Shown here: piece after piece, positions 1-9,469 of the stretch
How positions within the stretch are numbered: position 1 is the stretch's first letter
How the letters are laid out: each line of letters begins with the position of its first letter
Source of the DNA: Pseudacidobacterium ailaaui
Lineage (GTDB): Bacteria; Acidobacteriota; Terriglobia; Terriglobales; Acidobacteriaceae
DNA: 64,000 nt
Assembly: GCF_000688455.1 (NCBI RefSeq)
Contig: NZ_JIAL01000001.1
Coordinates: forward strand, 2,387,001-2,451,000
Reading direction: 5' to 3'
Program-made: the position numbers and the translations under genes
Notes under the pieces: generated by a model
Seen by the model: only the letters and a program-made list of their open reading frames with translations
What the model was told of the DNA's origin: nothing
Database searches by the model: none

Positions 1-2
1 TG

Positions 3-1097
3 GTCTTTCGCTTTGTCTCCAATGTGGACGGAACGGATTTTGCGGAAGCCACGATCGACCTGGACCCGGAAGAGACGCTTTTCATTATCTCTTCGAAGAC
101 CTTCACCACGCTAGAAACCATGACCAACGCGCAGACGGCCCGCGAGTGGAGCCTGAAGAAGCTGGGCGATCCCAAGGCGGTGGCCAAGCACTTTGTTGCG
201 GTTTCCACCAATGCCGCCGAAGTGTCAAAGTTTGGCATTGATACGGCCAACATGTTCGGCTTCTGGGACTGGGTCGGCGGGCGTTATTCGATGGATTCGG
301 CCATTGGACTTTCGACGATGCTGGCCATCGGTCCGGACAACTTCAGGAAGATGCTGGCCGGATTCCGTGAGATGGACGAGCACTTCCGCACTGCTCCTTT
401 TGAGAAGAACCTGCCGGTGCTGATGGGCCTGCTGACGGTGTGGTATGCAGACTTCTTCGGTGCAGAAACAGTGGCCGTGCTGCCCTATGATCAATATCTG
501 AAGCGATTTCCCGCCTACCTGCAGCAGCTCACCATGGAGAGCAACGGAAAATCGGTGACACTGGGCGGCGCGCGCGTGGACTACCAGACGGGGGCCATCT
601 TCTGGGGTGAGCCGGGGACCAATGGACAGCATTCGTTCTACCAGCTCATCCATCAGGGAACCCATCTGATTCCGTGTGATTTTCTTGGTTTTGCCAAAAC
701 GCTGAATCCGCTGGGCAACCACCATGACCTTCTGATGGCCAATGTCTTTGCGCAAGGTGAGGCGCTGGCCTTTGGCAAGACGCCGGAACAGGTGAAGGCC
801 GAGGGTACTCCGGACTGGCTGGTCCCGCACCGCGTCTTTGAGGGCAACCGTCCGTCGAACACGCTTCTGCTGGAAAAGCTTACGCCGGAAGCATTGGGCA
901 AACTTGTGGCCCTCTATGAGCACAGTGTCTTTACTCAGGGTGTTATCTGGCAGATCAATTCCTTTGACCAGTGGGGTGTGGAACTGGGCAAGGTGCTGGC
1001 TAAAAACATCATCTCTGAGCTAGAGGGCAAGGGAGAGGGCAAGCACGACAGCTCAACCAGTGCGCTGATTGCGCGCTACCAAAAACTGAAGGGATAA
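3..1097 (+). CDS. pgi: Glucose-6-phosphate isomerase, 5'-truncated by the window edge
   Basis: Cytoplasmic enzyme that interconverts glucose 6-phosphate and fructose 6-phosphate in glycolysis and gluconeogenesis. The reading frame is already open at base 3 and gives 364 residues. Compared with large-type bacterial PGI (about 550 residues) roughly the first 180 residues lie outside the window. Both family signatures are visible: [15 protein letters not shown] near the start of the visible part, and [10 protein letters not shown] close to the C-terminus. The sugar-phosphate-binding stretch [11 protein letters not shown] is also present. A hairpin follows the stop codon, and the next gene has its own start and leader, so pgi probably ends its transcription unit. 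Only the N-terminus and promoter are unknown. Confidence 0.96.
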   Translation, partial: VFRFVSNVDGTDFAEATIDLDPEETLFIISSKTFTTLETMTNAQTAREWSLKKLGDPKAVAKHFVAVSTNAAEVSKFGIDTANMFGFWDWVGGRYSMDSAIGLSTMLAIGPDNFRKMLAGFREMDEHFRTAPFEKNLPVLMGLLTVWYADFFGAETVAVLPYDQYLKRFPAYLQQLTMESNGKSVTLGGARVDYQTGAIFWGEPGTNGQHSFYQLIHQGTHLIPCDFLGFAKTLNPLGNHHDLLMANVFAQGEALAFGKTPEQVKAEGTPDWLVPHRVFEGNRPSNTLLLEKLTPEALGKLVALYEHSVFTQGVIWQINSFDQWGVELGKVLAKNIISELEGKGEGKHDSSTSALIARYQKLKG

Positions 1098-1111
1098 ATC
1101 GCGCATGGGAA

Positions 1112-1139
1112 AGGGGAAGGCAGGCTTTCACCTTCCCCT
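1112..1139 (+). terminator. Hairpin downstream of pgi
   Basis: The arms GGGGAAGG and CCTTCCCC (9 pairs including an outer A-T) enclose a 10-base loop, 14 bases after the pgi stop. No clear T-run follows, so this is terminator-like rather than a canonical intrinsic terminator. Confidence 0.5.
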
Positions 1140-1278
1140 GCATTGGATTTGGGCCGCTGCGCCGTCCCTGCCGTAACTTTTTCCTGGCAAATGTGTTTTT
1201 ACAAGTGACGCGGAAATAAAGCCAACGTCTATCCAGAAGAAAGTGGCCACGTTCCGCGCTGCTTTCGAGGTTGTTGCG

Positions 1279-2403
1279 ATGAAGAAGTTGCAGATTTTGG
1301 CCGTTTCCCTGATGTTTGCTTTTGGTGCGGCAGGCTTGTCTGTTTCTGCCCCGGCAGCCCTGGCACAGTCGGTCCGTACAGATGCGGACATTCAATCCGA
1401 CGTTAGCAATGCGCTGACCAGTGCGCCCCAGCTTCAGGGGCAGAGCATTACGGCTGCAACCATCAATGGAGATGTTACGCTCTCCGGAACGGTGCGGGAC
1501 AACGCTTCCAGGCAGTTGGCCGAAGACCTGGCCTCCCGGGTCACCGGCGTCCGGTCCGTCACAAACAACCTTACCGTAAGCAGCACACCCGCACCGCAGA
1601 CACAGGCCCCGGCACAGCCGAGCCAGGAGGACCAGGTGCCTCCGCCTCCGCCATACAACCAGGGCGTTTCCCAGCCTGATCAGGCCCAGGACAATCAGAA
1701 CGGTCTGTCTGCCGAACAGGCCATGGCACCGGTGACGATTCCTGCCGGGACGCTGCTGACCGTGCGTACCAGCGAGCCGCTGGACGCGCGCCAGCTGCAG
1801 ATTGGCTCCATGTTCCAGGCGACGGTGGCCAATGATATTTATTCAGGCAATGTGCTGGCGATCCCGCGGGGAGCGGTAGTGACTGGGCAGGTCGTGAACG
1901 TGCAAAAGTCGGGCGACCTTGCGGGCAAGTCGGGACTTCAGTTGCAGATTACGCAGCTTCAGCTTGGCGGGCAGACGTATCCCCTGATGACGGACGCATG
2001 GAAGGGCGAGGCCCCCAGCAAAGCCGGTTATTCAGCTGGCAATACTGCTGGCGGAGCGGCCCTGGGCGCCATTATCGGCGCCATTGCAGGCGGCGGTCCG
2101 GGCGCTGCCATCGGTGCTGTAGCGGGTGGTGCTACCGGGATGGCGGCCTCGGCTGCAACGAAAGGCCCGCAAGTGGTGATTCCGCCCGAGGCCTTATTGG
2201 ACTTCCATCTGGCCAGCCCGGTGACAGTCACACCTGTGTCACAACAGGAAGCCCAGCGTCTTGCTGCCTCGGCAGCCGGGCCCCGGCAGCCGAGGCTGGT
2301 GCGCCGCCCAGTCTATGTGGCAGCGCCCTATCCTTATCCCTACTACTACCCGTATCCCTATTATTACGGGCCGGGGTTCTACTATTATCACTACTGGCGA
2401 TAA
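1279..2403 (+). CDS. Exported BON-domain protein with glycine zipper and Tyr/Pro-rich tail
   Basis: Predicted exported protein of 374 residues and unknown function. The start at 1279 is preferred over an in-frame ATG at 1243 because it is preceded by CGAGG and begins a clear signal peptide (MKKLQ, a hydrophobic core, then a cut after ALAQ). A BON domain follows at about residues 33-95; this family binds phospholipid or is found in osmotic-stress and secretion proteins. Next come a Pro/Gln-rich linker (about 100-150), a beta-rich domain beginning TIPAGTLLTVRTSEPLD, a glycine-zipper segment near 255-300 (GGAALGAIIGAIAGGG) and a tail made almost only of Tyr and Pro. It is likely periplasmic or outer-membrane associated; its precise role is not deducible. 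It is convergent with aroDE. Confidence 0.85.
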   Translation: MKKLQILAVSLMFAFGAAGLSVSAPAALAQSVRTDADIQSDVSNALTSAPQLQGQSITAATINGDVTLSGTVRDNASRQLAEDLASRVTGVRSVTNNLTVSSTPAPQTQAPAQPSQEDQVPPPPPYNQGVSQPDQAQDNQNGLSAEQAMAPVTIPAGTLLTVRTSEPLDARQLQIGSMFQATVANDIYSGNVLAIPRGAVVTGQVVNVQKSGDLAGKSGLQLQITQLQLGGQTYPLMTDAWKGEAPSKAGYSAGNTAGGAALGAIIGAIAGGGPGAAIGAVAGGATGMAASAATKGPQVVIPPEALLDFHLASPVTVTPVSQQEAQRLAASAAGPRQPRLVRRPVYVAAPYPYPYYYPYPYYYGPGFYYYHYWR

Positions 2404-2465
2404 TGGCCACGGGGCTGGCTGCATCATCCGATGGCCGGCGATCATACGCGAAAGTGGAGAACGGG

Positions 2466-2493
2466 GGGCATGACGAGGGACGCCATGCCCTTT
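2466..2493. terminator. Hairpin between convergent genes
   Basis: GGGCATG and CATGCCC form a 7-bp stem followed on the plus strand by TTT, between the BON gene and the convergent aroDE gene. It could end plus-strand transcription. Confidence 0.45.
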
Positions 2494-2495
2494 GC

Positions 2496-4067
2496 TTAAG
2501 CTTTCCCTGTTTTTGCGGCTTCTTCTGAACGCTGCCGCAAGGCGTGGACAACCACCCGGAACATTTCTTCTTCCGGGGCCGGTTTTCCGGTCCAGATTTC
2601 AAACTGGCGGGCGCCCTGGTGGACGAACATCTCGACTCCGGTCACAACAGGGACGCCTTTTTCGCGGGCCATGCGTAGCAGCGGCGTTTCGATGGGGTTG
2701 TATACCATATCGAAGACCAGGCGGGCGTTGATTTCCTTTGGTTCCAGAATGTGGTTTGGCTTTACCCCCTGCATCCCTACAGGAGTTGCATTGATGATGA
2801 CGTCAAACTGCGTTTTGGCCAGCTGGTCCCGGCGGAAGGTACGGGCCTTGGCCTGACGGGCAAGCTTCTGGCCGTCAGCTGCGGTGCGGTTCAGGATGAA
2901 GACCTCGGCCCCTTTTTCTTTCAGGCCGAAGACGGCGGCGCGGGCAGCTCCACCAGCGCCCAGCACCAGGACCTTGGCCCCATTGAGCTGCAGGCGGCGT
3001 TCCAGGGGGCGGACGACTGCGGCAACGTCTGTATTGAAGCCGTAGAGTTTGCCGTCCTGAGCACGAACTACGGTGTTGCAGGCGCCAATTTTCTCTGAAA
3101 TCGCGTCGGTCTTTTCCAGATACTCCAGAATTTCCTCTTTCAGAGGCATGGTGACGGCCAGCCCGTGGATGGGGACTTCACGTACCAGCGTAAGCAGGTC
3201 TTTGAGTTTTGTAGCCTGAAGGGCGAGGAAGACGGCGTTGACGGTCTCGCGGCGGAAGGCCGTGTTGAGCATCAACGGTGAAAGCGAGTGCTTGATGGGG
3301 TTTCCCGCCACGCCATAGACCCGGGTTGCAGCGTCAATCTGGTCAATTCGGTAGGTTTCCCGCAGGGTGCGGGCGGCAATCTGGCCGGGACCGGTTTCTT
3401 CTCCGGGGGTGGCGGCAGCAAAAGTGAAGACGCTGCCCGCGCGGATGGCGAGGACACGGCTGATGATGCCCTGGTCGCCCATACAGATGCCAATCATGTT
3501 GGCCATGTCGCGGGTGCGTTCGAGGAAGTGCATCATTGTGACGTTGTCAGAAAGGTTTTTGGCCGTGGAAACGATTTTGACAAAGTCCGGATCAAAGGGA
3601 CGGATGCGCTCGAAGATGCCATCGAGGTCTTTGGTAGCGGTAAAGTCGTGCCATGAGATGATGATGGCGGCCCCGCGCGCGCGCAGCTTTTCCAGCTCAG
3701 CCTCTTTGACGTTCTCTGCGGTCTGTAATTCCACATCCACCAGATGGAAGCCAGCTGCCGCGGCCTTGTTCAGGACCTCAAGCTCCTCGGCAATTTTGCC
3801 CTTGAACTTGCCGCCGGCGGCCGCACGGCGACAGGTGGCGATGGCCGTAACGTCGGCACGGTCGGCCAGAAACTGCCTGAGTTTTGGAATGGCAGCCAGT
3901 GGTTTGTCCAGGTAATCCAGGCGGAACTCAAGAAAGGTGTTCTCACGAATGGTTTCCTGTGCCTTTTCAAGCATTTCGGCTGGGGTAGATCCGATGATGG
4001 CCACACACACCTTTCCGATGCGTGACCGGATAAACTGGGGCGAAACTACTGGAATGGTCTGGTTCAT
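2496..4067 (-). CDS. aroDE: Bifunctional 3-dehydroquinate dehydratase / shikimate dehydrogenase
   Basis: Cytoplasmic fusion enzyme for two consecutive shikimate-pathway steps: dehydration of 3-dehydroquinate, then NADPH-dependent reduction of 3-dehydroshikimate. Residues 1 to about 240 are a type I dehydroquinate dehydratase, with the catalytic His in ISWHDFT and the Schiff-base Lys in FVKIVSTA. Residues about 250-515 are AroE, with the shikimate-binding HSLSPLM, the catalytic Lys in VTMPLKEE, GFNTD, and the nucleotide-binding VLGAGGAARA. The protein is 523 residues, as expected for the sum of both domains. The D-E order matches fused enzymes known from plants, chlamydiae and planctomycetes. 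It is divergently oriented from the M3 peptidase and appears to be monocistronic. Confidence 0.95.
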   Translation of the reverse strand: MNQTIPVVSPQFIRSRIGKVCVAIIGSTPAEMLEKAQETIRENTFLEFRLDYLDKPLAAIPKLRQFLADRADVTAIATCRRAAAGGKFKGKIAEELEVLNKAAAAGFHLVDVELQTAENVKEAELEKLRARGAAIIISWHDFTATKDLDGIFERIRPFDPDFVKIVSTAKNLSDNVTMMHFLERTRDMANMIGICMGDQGIISRVLAIRAGSVFTFAAATPGEETGPGQIAARTLRETYRIDQIDAATRVYGVAGNPIKHSLSPLMLNTAFRRETVNAVFLALQATKLKDLLTLVREVPIHGLAVTMPLKEEILEYLEKTDAISEKIGACNTVVRAQDGKLYGFNTDVAAVVRPLERRLQLNGAKVLVLGAGGAARAAVFGLKEKGAEVFILNRTAADGQKLARQAKARTFRRDQLAKTQFDVIINATPVGMQGVKPNHILEPKEINARLVFDMVYNPIETPLLRMAREKGVPVVTGVEMFVHQGARQFEIWTGKPAPEEEMFRVVVHALRQRSEEAAKTGKA

Positions 4068-4228
4068 TGGAAATCAGTGCAAATCTTGCCGACCCGTAAG
4101 GGAAAACGCGCCTGTGGCGCATTCTAACCTTATATGCCAACCTGGAATTTCTTTCCAGACACTCCGCGCCATACGCGCGAAGTCAAAAGCTAGGCTAACC
4201 TGAATCTAAGGATTTGAGGAAAATTTTT

Positions 4229-6226
4229 GTGTCTGAATCTGTATCTATGTGGGAAACAAACATGACCCGTCCCTGGGAGGGCGCGGCGGATGAGTCGGGT
4301 CTGGAGAGCTGGGTTGAGGCGGCGCTCGAAAGACACCACCATGCTTTGCAGCAGTTGACGGCCGTTTCCGGCCCGCGGACGGTGGAAAATACTCTGGTTT
4401 TTTATGATAACGCCGTTGCCGAACTGAGCACGGCGCGCTCCCTGACGGCACTGCTGAACAGCGTGCATCCGGAGAAGAAGGTCCGGGACAAGGCACAGGA
4501 GCTTCTTGAGAAACTGGCTGAGGCGGCCACGCTTTTGGCCTTGAACCAGGATGTTTATCGCGCCCTGCGCGGGCTGGACCTCTCCGGCATGGACGGGGGT
4601 ACCCGGCATTATGTGGAGCGGACGCTGCTCCAATACCGCCTGGCCGGAGTGGACAAGGACGAGGCAACCCGATCCAGACTAAAGGACCTGCACGAGAAAG
4701 CCACACGGCTGTCGCTGGCCTTTCGCCGCAATGTGCAGGAAAACGTCAATAAAGTTGTCGTCGAGGACAGGTCTGAACTGGAAGGTCTGCCGGAGGACTT
4801 TCTTGCCAGCCATCCTGCAGACGAACACGGCCAGATTACGCTGACGACGGATTTTCCCGATTATCTTCCGGTGATGACTTTTGCCAGCAATCCGAAACTG
4901 CGTCTACGCATGTTTCTGGCCTACAATACCCGGGCGTATCCGGCAAACGAAGGCGTCCTGCTGGACCTGCTGAAGACGCGGCGGGAAATTGCCAATCTGC
5001 TGGGATTTGAGACCTGGGCCGATCTGGCGACTGCCGACCAGATGATGGAATCGGCACAGAATCTGCGGGCGTTCCTCGATGATCTGGACAAGGCGACCAA
5101 ACCCGGGGCGGAGCGGGAGTATGCAGCGGTCCTTGCGTTTGCGCGGCAGCGCGAACCCAGGCTGGTAGCCATCGATGCCGATAGTCGCTCGTATTGGTAT
5201 GAGCAATATCGTCGTGCGGCCTATGACTTCGATTCGCAGACGGTGAGGCCCTACTTCCCCTATGAACGAGTGGAAAAGGGGGTCCTCGAAACGGCGCAGA
5301 AGCTCTTCCGGGTCAGCTTTCGTCCGGCCGAGGATGTCGAAGTCTGGCACCCCTCGGTGGGAGCATGGGAGGTCTTTGACGGGGAGCAGCGCATCGGGCG
5401 GTTTTACCTTGACATGCATCCGCGCGAGGGCAAGGACAAGTGGTTCAGCGCCCATCCGCTGATACCCGGCATCGCAGGCAGACAGTTGCCCGAAGCAGCG
5501 CTGGTGTGCAATTTCCCTGAGCCGAAGCAAGGGAATCCGGCGCTGTTGCAGTACTCCGACGTGGTGACTTTCTTTCATGAATTCGGCCATCTGATGCACG
5601 CCTTACTGGGCGGACAGCAGAAGTGGGCGGGCATCAGCGGCATTGCTACCGAGGACGATTTTGTGGAAGTGCCTTCGCAGATGCTGGAGGAATTTTTCCG
5701 TGACGCAAAATTGCTGGCGACTTTTGCCAGGCATTTTCAGACCGACGAGGCGATTCCGGCAGAGCTGGTCGCCAAAATGAACCGCGCCGGGGCCTTTGGA
5801 CGCGCAGACTGGGTGCGCACCCAGCTCTTCTACACCACATATTCGTTTGACACGCACTACGATGATCCTGCGACGTTGAATCTGGATGTGCTTTTGCAGG
5901 CCGATTACACGAAGTTTCTTCCCTATACGTGGATTGATGGAAACCGGATGTATGCCAGCTTCACCCACCTTACGGGGTATTCCTCGAACTACTACACCTA
6001 CCTGTATGACAAGGTGATTGCACTGGATTTCTTCAGCCAGTTTGACCGCAGCCATCTGCTGGAAGATCCGGCGGCCATGCGTTATCGCAAAACGGTTCTG
6101 GAGCCAGGCGGGTCGGTCCCTGGGAAAGAAATTGTCCGGCAATTTCTGGGCAGAGAGCAGAGCCTGGATGCATTTACGCGGTGGATCGGGGAAGAGTTTG
6201 AGCCGGCCCCTGTGCTGCAAACCTAG
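4229..6226 (+). CDS. M3-family zinc oligopeptidase
   Basis: Metallopeptidase of the thimet oligopeptidase/oligopeptidase family (M3) that cleaves short peptides; probably cytoplasmic because no signal peptide is visible. The zinc site HEFGH is at about residues 450-454, and the downstream Glu ligand lies in the segment DDFVEVPSQMLEEF. The length of 665 residues is typical. I prefer the GTG at 4229 because GAGGA lies 8 bases upstream. An in-frame TTG at 4214 and ATGs at 4247 and 4262 are alternatives. The conserved C-terminal region with GYSSNYYTYLYDK and RYRKTVLEPGGS is intact. The SDR gene follows 72 bases downstream on the same strand and could be cotranscribed. Confidence 0.9.
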   Translation: MSESVSMWETNMTRPWEGAADESGLESWVEAALERHHHALQQLTAVSGPRTVENTLVFYDNAVAELSTARSLTALLNSVHPEKKVRDKAQELLEKLAEAATLLALNQDVYRALRGLDLSGMDGGTRHYVERTLLQYRLAGVDKDEATRSRLKDLHEKATRLSLAFRRNVQENVNKVVVEDRSELEGLPEDFLASHPADEHGQITLTTDFPDYLPVMTFASNPKLRLRMFLAYNTRAYPANEGVLLDLLKTRREIANLLGFETWADLATADQMMESAQNLRAFLDDLDKATKPGAEREYAAVLAFARQREPRLVAIDADSRSYWYEQYRRAAYDFDSQTVRPYFPYERVEKGVLETAQKLFRVSFRPAEDVEVWHPSVGAWEVFDGEQRIGRFYLDMHPREGKDKWFSAHPLIPGIAGRQLPEAALVCNFPEPKQGNPALLQYSDVVTFFHEFGHLMHALLGGQQKWAGISGIATEDDFVEVPSQMLEEFFRDAKLLATFARHFQTDEAIPAELVAKMNRAGAFGRADWVRTQLFYTTYSFDTHYDDPATLNLDVLLQADYTKFLPYTWIDGNRMYASFTHLTGYSSNYYTYLYDKVIALDFFSQFDRSHLLEDPAAMRYRKTVLEPGGSVPGKEIVRQFLGREQSLDAFTRWIGEEFEPAPVLQT

Positions 6227-6298
6227 CTGCGCTTTCGATCGGCGAGGGACTGGACGCCTGGGAAACCGCAAACCATGAGGATCGTGGAAGAAACGTAG

Positions 6299-7111
6299 AT
6301 GCAGAACGAAAAGAGGCTTCGTGGCGTATGCCAGGGCAAATGGGCGCTGGTGACCGGCGCCAGCGCTGGAATCGGGCTGGCGCTTGCGAAGCAGCTGGCA
6401 GAGGCGGGAGCAAACCTGGTACTGACGGCCCGGCGTAGAGACCGCCTGGAAGCGTTGGCCTTAGGTCTGGAAAAGGATCATGGTGTTCAAACGCTTACCA
6501 TACCTGCGGACCTGGCCGAGCCGGCTGCCCCTGAGGAGCTGTTGGCTGCTACTGAGGGGGCGGGGCTTCCGGTGGAAATCCTCGTGAACAATGCCGGGTT
6601 TGGGTACTACGGCGAATTTGTAAAAGGCGATGCCGCCTGGCAGCGGACCATGGTAGAAGTCAACTGTACGGCGGTGGTCCATCTGACGCGGCTGTTTCTG
6701 CCCAGGATGATGGAGCGTCGACGAGGGTATATCATGATCGTCTCGTCCACGGCTTCTTACCAGCCAGTTCCGTATATGAGCACCTATGCGGCAACAAAGG
6801 TCTTTGATCGCTTTCTGGCTGAAGCGCTGGCGTATGAGGCCTGCGAATATGGAGTCAAGGTCAGCGCACTCTGCCCCGGCCCAACGGAATCGGAATTCCA
6901 TGAGATTGCAGGAACACGCAATCAGTTTGGACGCGGGCGCCAGTCCGCCGAAGAGGTGGCCCGGATGGGGTTGGAGGGGCTCATCGACGGAAAACACTGG
7001 GTGATTCCTTATCGCGCCGGAAGGGCCATGGTTGTTATGGAGCGTTTTTTGCCGAGAAGGTGGATTTCGGCGCTGGCGGCACGGGCCTTCCGGCCTGAAA
7101 AATCTAGCTGA
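6299..7111 (+). CDS. Short-chain dehydrogenase/reductase (SDR)
   Basis: NAD(P)-dependent oxidoreductase of the classical SDR type, 270 residues. The cofactor motif TGASAGIG is near residue 20, NNAG near residue 97, and the catalytic Ser and YxxxK follow in IVSSTASY and YAATK. The basic residues after the second beta strand (TARRRDR) favour NADP(H). The C-terminal part (LPRRWISALAARAF) resembles SDRs annotated as DltE/YqjQ-like, but the substrate cannot be deduced. Its last 8 bases overlap the end of the convergent DedA-rhodanese gene. Confidence 0.88.
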   Translation: MQNEKRLRGVCQGKWALVTGASAGIGLALAKQLAEAGANLVLTARRRDRLEALALGLEKDHGVQTLTIPADLAEPAAPEELLAATEGAGLPVEILVNNAGFGYYGEFVKGDAAWQRTMVEVNCTAVVHLTRLFLPRMMERRRGYIMIVSSTASYQPVPYMSTYAATKVFDRFLAEALAYEACEYGVKVSALCPGPTESEFHEIAGTRNQFGRGRQSAEEVARMGLEGLIDGKHWVIPYRAGRAMVVMERFLPRRWISALAARAFRPEKSS

Positions 7112-8087
7112 TGATCCCCTGCTGCTGCGGAACGGGGCCATCCCGTTCTGCCGGGTGGATTTGCTGTAAGGGATAACCCAGGCGCTTCCATTCATCGAAG
7201 CCCCCACGCAGAGGGCGCACCCGATAGATTCCTGCTTTGCGCAAGGTGAGTGCCATTCTGGCCGCAGTTGCTTCGCTGGGGCAGGTGCAGAACAAAACCA
7301 CATCGCGATCCCGCGGGATGTCGGCGGTTTTTTGCACCAGCTTGTCGGGCGTCAGCATGACGGCGCCTGGAATCGTGCGCGGGTCCGGCAGGTAATCCAG
7401 TGGGTGCCGCAGGTCCACGACATACACTTGCTGGTTTTGCTCCAGCATTTCTTTCAGTTCAGCAGGATCTACCCGTGCGGCCCTCATTTCCTTGAGGAAA
7501 GCGCGCTGCCGGAAGAACCTATAGATCAGAAACCCGACCAGCAGCAGGACAAAAAGCACGCCTGCCGTGTGGCTCACGCTGGGGAAAACGCTGGAGTGGT
7601 GCTTCAGAAAGTCCCCGAAAAAGCGCCCCCCAAGAATGAAGGTGAGTGCCCATAAAAGCGAGCCTGCTGCGTCATACAGAAGGAAAGAACGCATGGCCAT
7701 GCCTGTCTGACCGGCAATGGGGGCCGCTACGGTGCTGAGACCAGGAACGAATTTGGCCAGAAGAAGCGCCCGAGCGCCATTGCGCGAGAAATAGCTTTCG
7801 GTCTTTTTCACACAGGTATTGCTCTCCATGGACAGACGGCACAGCAGTCGCACGACCGCCCCCCCAAACCGCTTGCCCATGGAATACCAGAGGACATCGC
7901 TGAAGAGGCAGGCAGCGACAACCACTCCCAGAGAGAGTACAAGGTGCAGGCGATGCGTTGCCGTCAGGGTGCCTGTCGTAATCAGAAGAGGCGCGCTGGG
8001 AACAGGAACGCCGAGCTGCTCTGCCAGCACCCACAAGAACAGGATGAGGTAGCCGTATTTGACAAAGAAATCAAGGGCGACTGGCAT
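7104..8087 (-). CDS. DedA-family membrane protein fused to a rhodanese domain
   Basis: Fusion of an N-terminal DedA/VTT membrane domain (roughly residues 1-195, several hydrophobic helices, core motif near FVPGLSTVAAPIAG) to a cytoplasmic rhodanese domain (about 215-320). DedA proteins are implicated in lipid flipping and membrane homeostasis; rhodaneses transfer sulfur through an active-site Cys. The candidate Cys is in LFCTCPSEATA, which departs from the usual six-residue rhodanese loop. I start at the ATG at 8087 (MPVALDFFVKYG), because the first membrane helix begins there; an in-frame ATG at 8186 would add an unlikely Arg-rich leader reaching into the divergent gene's upstream region. 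It overlaps the SDR stop by 8 bases. Confidence 0.88.
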   Translation of the reverse strand: MPVALDFFVKYGYLILFLWVLAEQLGVPVPSAPLLITTGTLTATHRLHLVLSLGVVVAACLFSDVLWYSMGKRFGGAVVRLLCRLSMESNTCVKKTESYFSRNGARALLLAKFVPGLSTVAAPIAGQTGMAMRSFLLYDAAGSLLWALTFILGGRFFGDFLKHHSSVFPSVSHTAGVLFVLLLVGFLIYRFFRQRAFLKEMRAARVDPAELKEMLEQNQQVYVVDLRHPLDYLPDPRTIPGAVMLTPDKLVQKTADIPRDRDVVLFCTCPSEATAARMALTLRKAGIYRVRPLRGGFDEWKRLGYPLQQIHPAERDGPVPQQQGIIS

Positions 8088-8194
8088 GGTTAACAGGATG
8101 TCATTTAGATGCGCCAATGGCAACGAAGGGAGCAGAACGCTTGCGCGCCGGCGCGGCATCTGAAAAACTGGCATCGGTCTCATCAAAATCGCGT

Positions 8195-8476
8195 ATGGTC
8201 CGTCATTACCTCGTCAAAGGCCGGGTACAGGGAGTAGGGTTTCGCTGGTATGTGCATCGCGAAGCTGCCTCGCTAGACCTGCGAGGGTGGGTGCGCAACA
8301 CCGAAGATGGCCACGTCGAGGTGGTTGCCGCAGGCGCAGCAGAAGATCTGGCCGTGCTGCGCGATGCCCTTCAGAAAGGCTCGCGCGGCAGCCGGGTGGA
8401 CGCCGTGATCGAACATGAACTCGACGAATCAGAAGCCGAAGGACTGGGACCATTTCAGATTGAAGGAGCCTGGTAA
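8195..8476 (+). CDS. acyP: Acylphosphatase
   Basis: Small cytoplasmic enzyme (93 residues) that hydrolyses acyl phosphates such as acetyl- or carbamoyl-phosphate. The signature [12 protein letters not shown] contains the catalytic Arg, and the catalytic Asn is in [14 protein letters not shown] chose the ATG at 8195 because homologues begin immediately before the first beta strand; an in-frame ATG at 8117 would add 26 unconserved residues. The apt gene starts only 7 bases after its stop and takes its likely ribosome site from inside this gene, so the two form an operon. Confidence 0.92.
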   Translation: MVRHYLVKGRVQGVGFRWYVHREAASLDLRGWVRNTEDGHVEVVAAGAAEDLAVLRDALQKGSRGSRVDAVIEHELDESEAEGLGPFQIEGAW

Positions 8477-8483
8477 AACCAGC

Positions 8484-9023
8484 ATGAGCCATACTCTTGA
8501 TTGTGAGCCGTTGAAGGCCCTCGTTCGCACTGTGCCCGACTTCCCCAAGCCGGGGATCCTCTTCTATGACATTACGACGCTGCTGAAAGACAAGATCGGG
8601 TTTGCACAGCTGATTGATGCGCTGGCTGCGCACTATATCGGCAAAGAAGTGGACCTGGTCCTGGGAATTGAGGCCCGCGGCTTCATCTTTGGGCCCGCGC
8701 TGGCCTATCGGCTGAATGCGGGATTCGTTCCCGTCCGTAAACCGAAAAAGCTCCCCGCGCAGGTGGCCCGCGTTACCTATGATCTTGAATATGGCAGCGA
8801 CTCGCTGGAAATCCACCTTGATGCCATTGAGCCGGGCCAGAATGTTGTGATTGTAGATGACCTGCTGGCAACCGGCGGGACCATGGAAGCCACAGTCAAG
8901 CTGGTGCAACAGATCGGTGGCCACATTGCTGGACTGGGTTTTGCCGTGGAGCTCGATTTTCTGAAGGGCCGAGAGAAGTTCAAAGACTACGATGTCTTTA
9001 GCCTGCTGCACTACAGCGAGTAG
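8484..9023 (+). CDS. apt: Adenine phosphoribosyltransferase
   Basis: Purine-salvage enzyme that makes AMP from adenine and PRPP; 179 residues, cytoplasmic. The PRPP-binding motif [13 protein letters not shown] is at about residues 119-131, and the N-terminal [14 protein letters not shown] and the GIEARGF element are typical of Apt. AAGGAG lies 15 bases upstream of the ATG, inside acyP. The stop is 13 bases inside the 3' end of the convergent fucU-like gene, an unusual but small tail-to-tail overlap. Confidence 0.96.
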   Translation: MSHTLDCEPLKALVRTVPDFPKPGILFYDITTLLKDKIGFAQLIDALAAHYIGKEVDLVLGIEARGFIFGPALAYRLNAGFVPVRKPKKLPAQVARVTYDLEYGSDSLEIHLDAIEPGQNVVIVDDLLATGGTMEATVKLVQQIGGHIAGLGFAVELDFLKGREKFKDYDVFSLLHYSE

Positions 9024-9466
9024 GACGCCTCTCTGCCAGGAACTGGCGTCACGCCTTTGCGAAGAATGAGATTGCCATAAGCGCGAAGTTCGCCCGTCAT
9101 CAGAACAGCGTATGCGGACTTCGCGCGCTCATAAAACTCCTTTCGCGCCAGCCGCATGGGCCGAGAAATTTCCGGCGAGTACCTGCGTACCTCAGCCAGA
9201 TAGTCAGACTCCACGGTCGCGTCCGGTGAATCGCCTGTATCCGGCTCCATCATGATGAGCGCGGTGCTGCTGCGGTCGAGTTCAAACAGGGGAAGGATCG
9301 CTGCCAGTATTTGACAGATGTTCAGGCCATCGGCGCGCAGGACGCGCATTCCCAAACTGTGACCCGGAAAGTGCGCATCGGCAAGCAGCAGTTCATCGCC
9401 ATGCCCCATTTCGCATAGTGTTTTCAGCAATTCCGGACCGAGAAAAGGCGAAATACCTTTCAACAT
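9011..9466 (-). CDS. RbsD/FucU-family sugar mutarotase
   Basis: Probable aldose mutarotase (L-fucose mutarotase / D-ribose pyranase family), 151 residues, cytoplasmic. This family interconverts ring forms of pentoses or 6-deoxyhexoses so that isomerases and kinases can use them. Visible family residues are His22 in [15 protein letters not shown], Asp30, and the C-terminal YGNLILRKG motif. The ATG is 3 bases downstream of the stop of the large exported protein gene, with GGAG within that junction, so the two are one operon. FucU and RbsD cannot be separated by eye, but the length and the isomerase across the lacI promoter favour FucU. Confidence 0.88.
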   Translation of the reverse strand: MLKGISPFLGPELLKTLCEMGHGDELLLADAHFPGHSLGMRVLRADGLNICQILAAILPLFELDRSSTALIMMEPDTGDSPDATVESDYLAEVRRYSPEISRPMRLARKEFYERAKSAYAVLMTGELRAYGNLILRKGVTPVPGREASYSL

Positions 9467-9469
9467 GCA

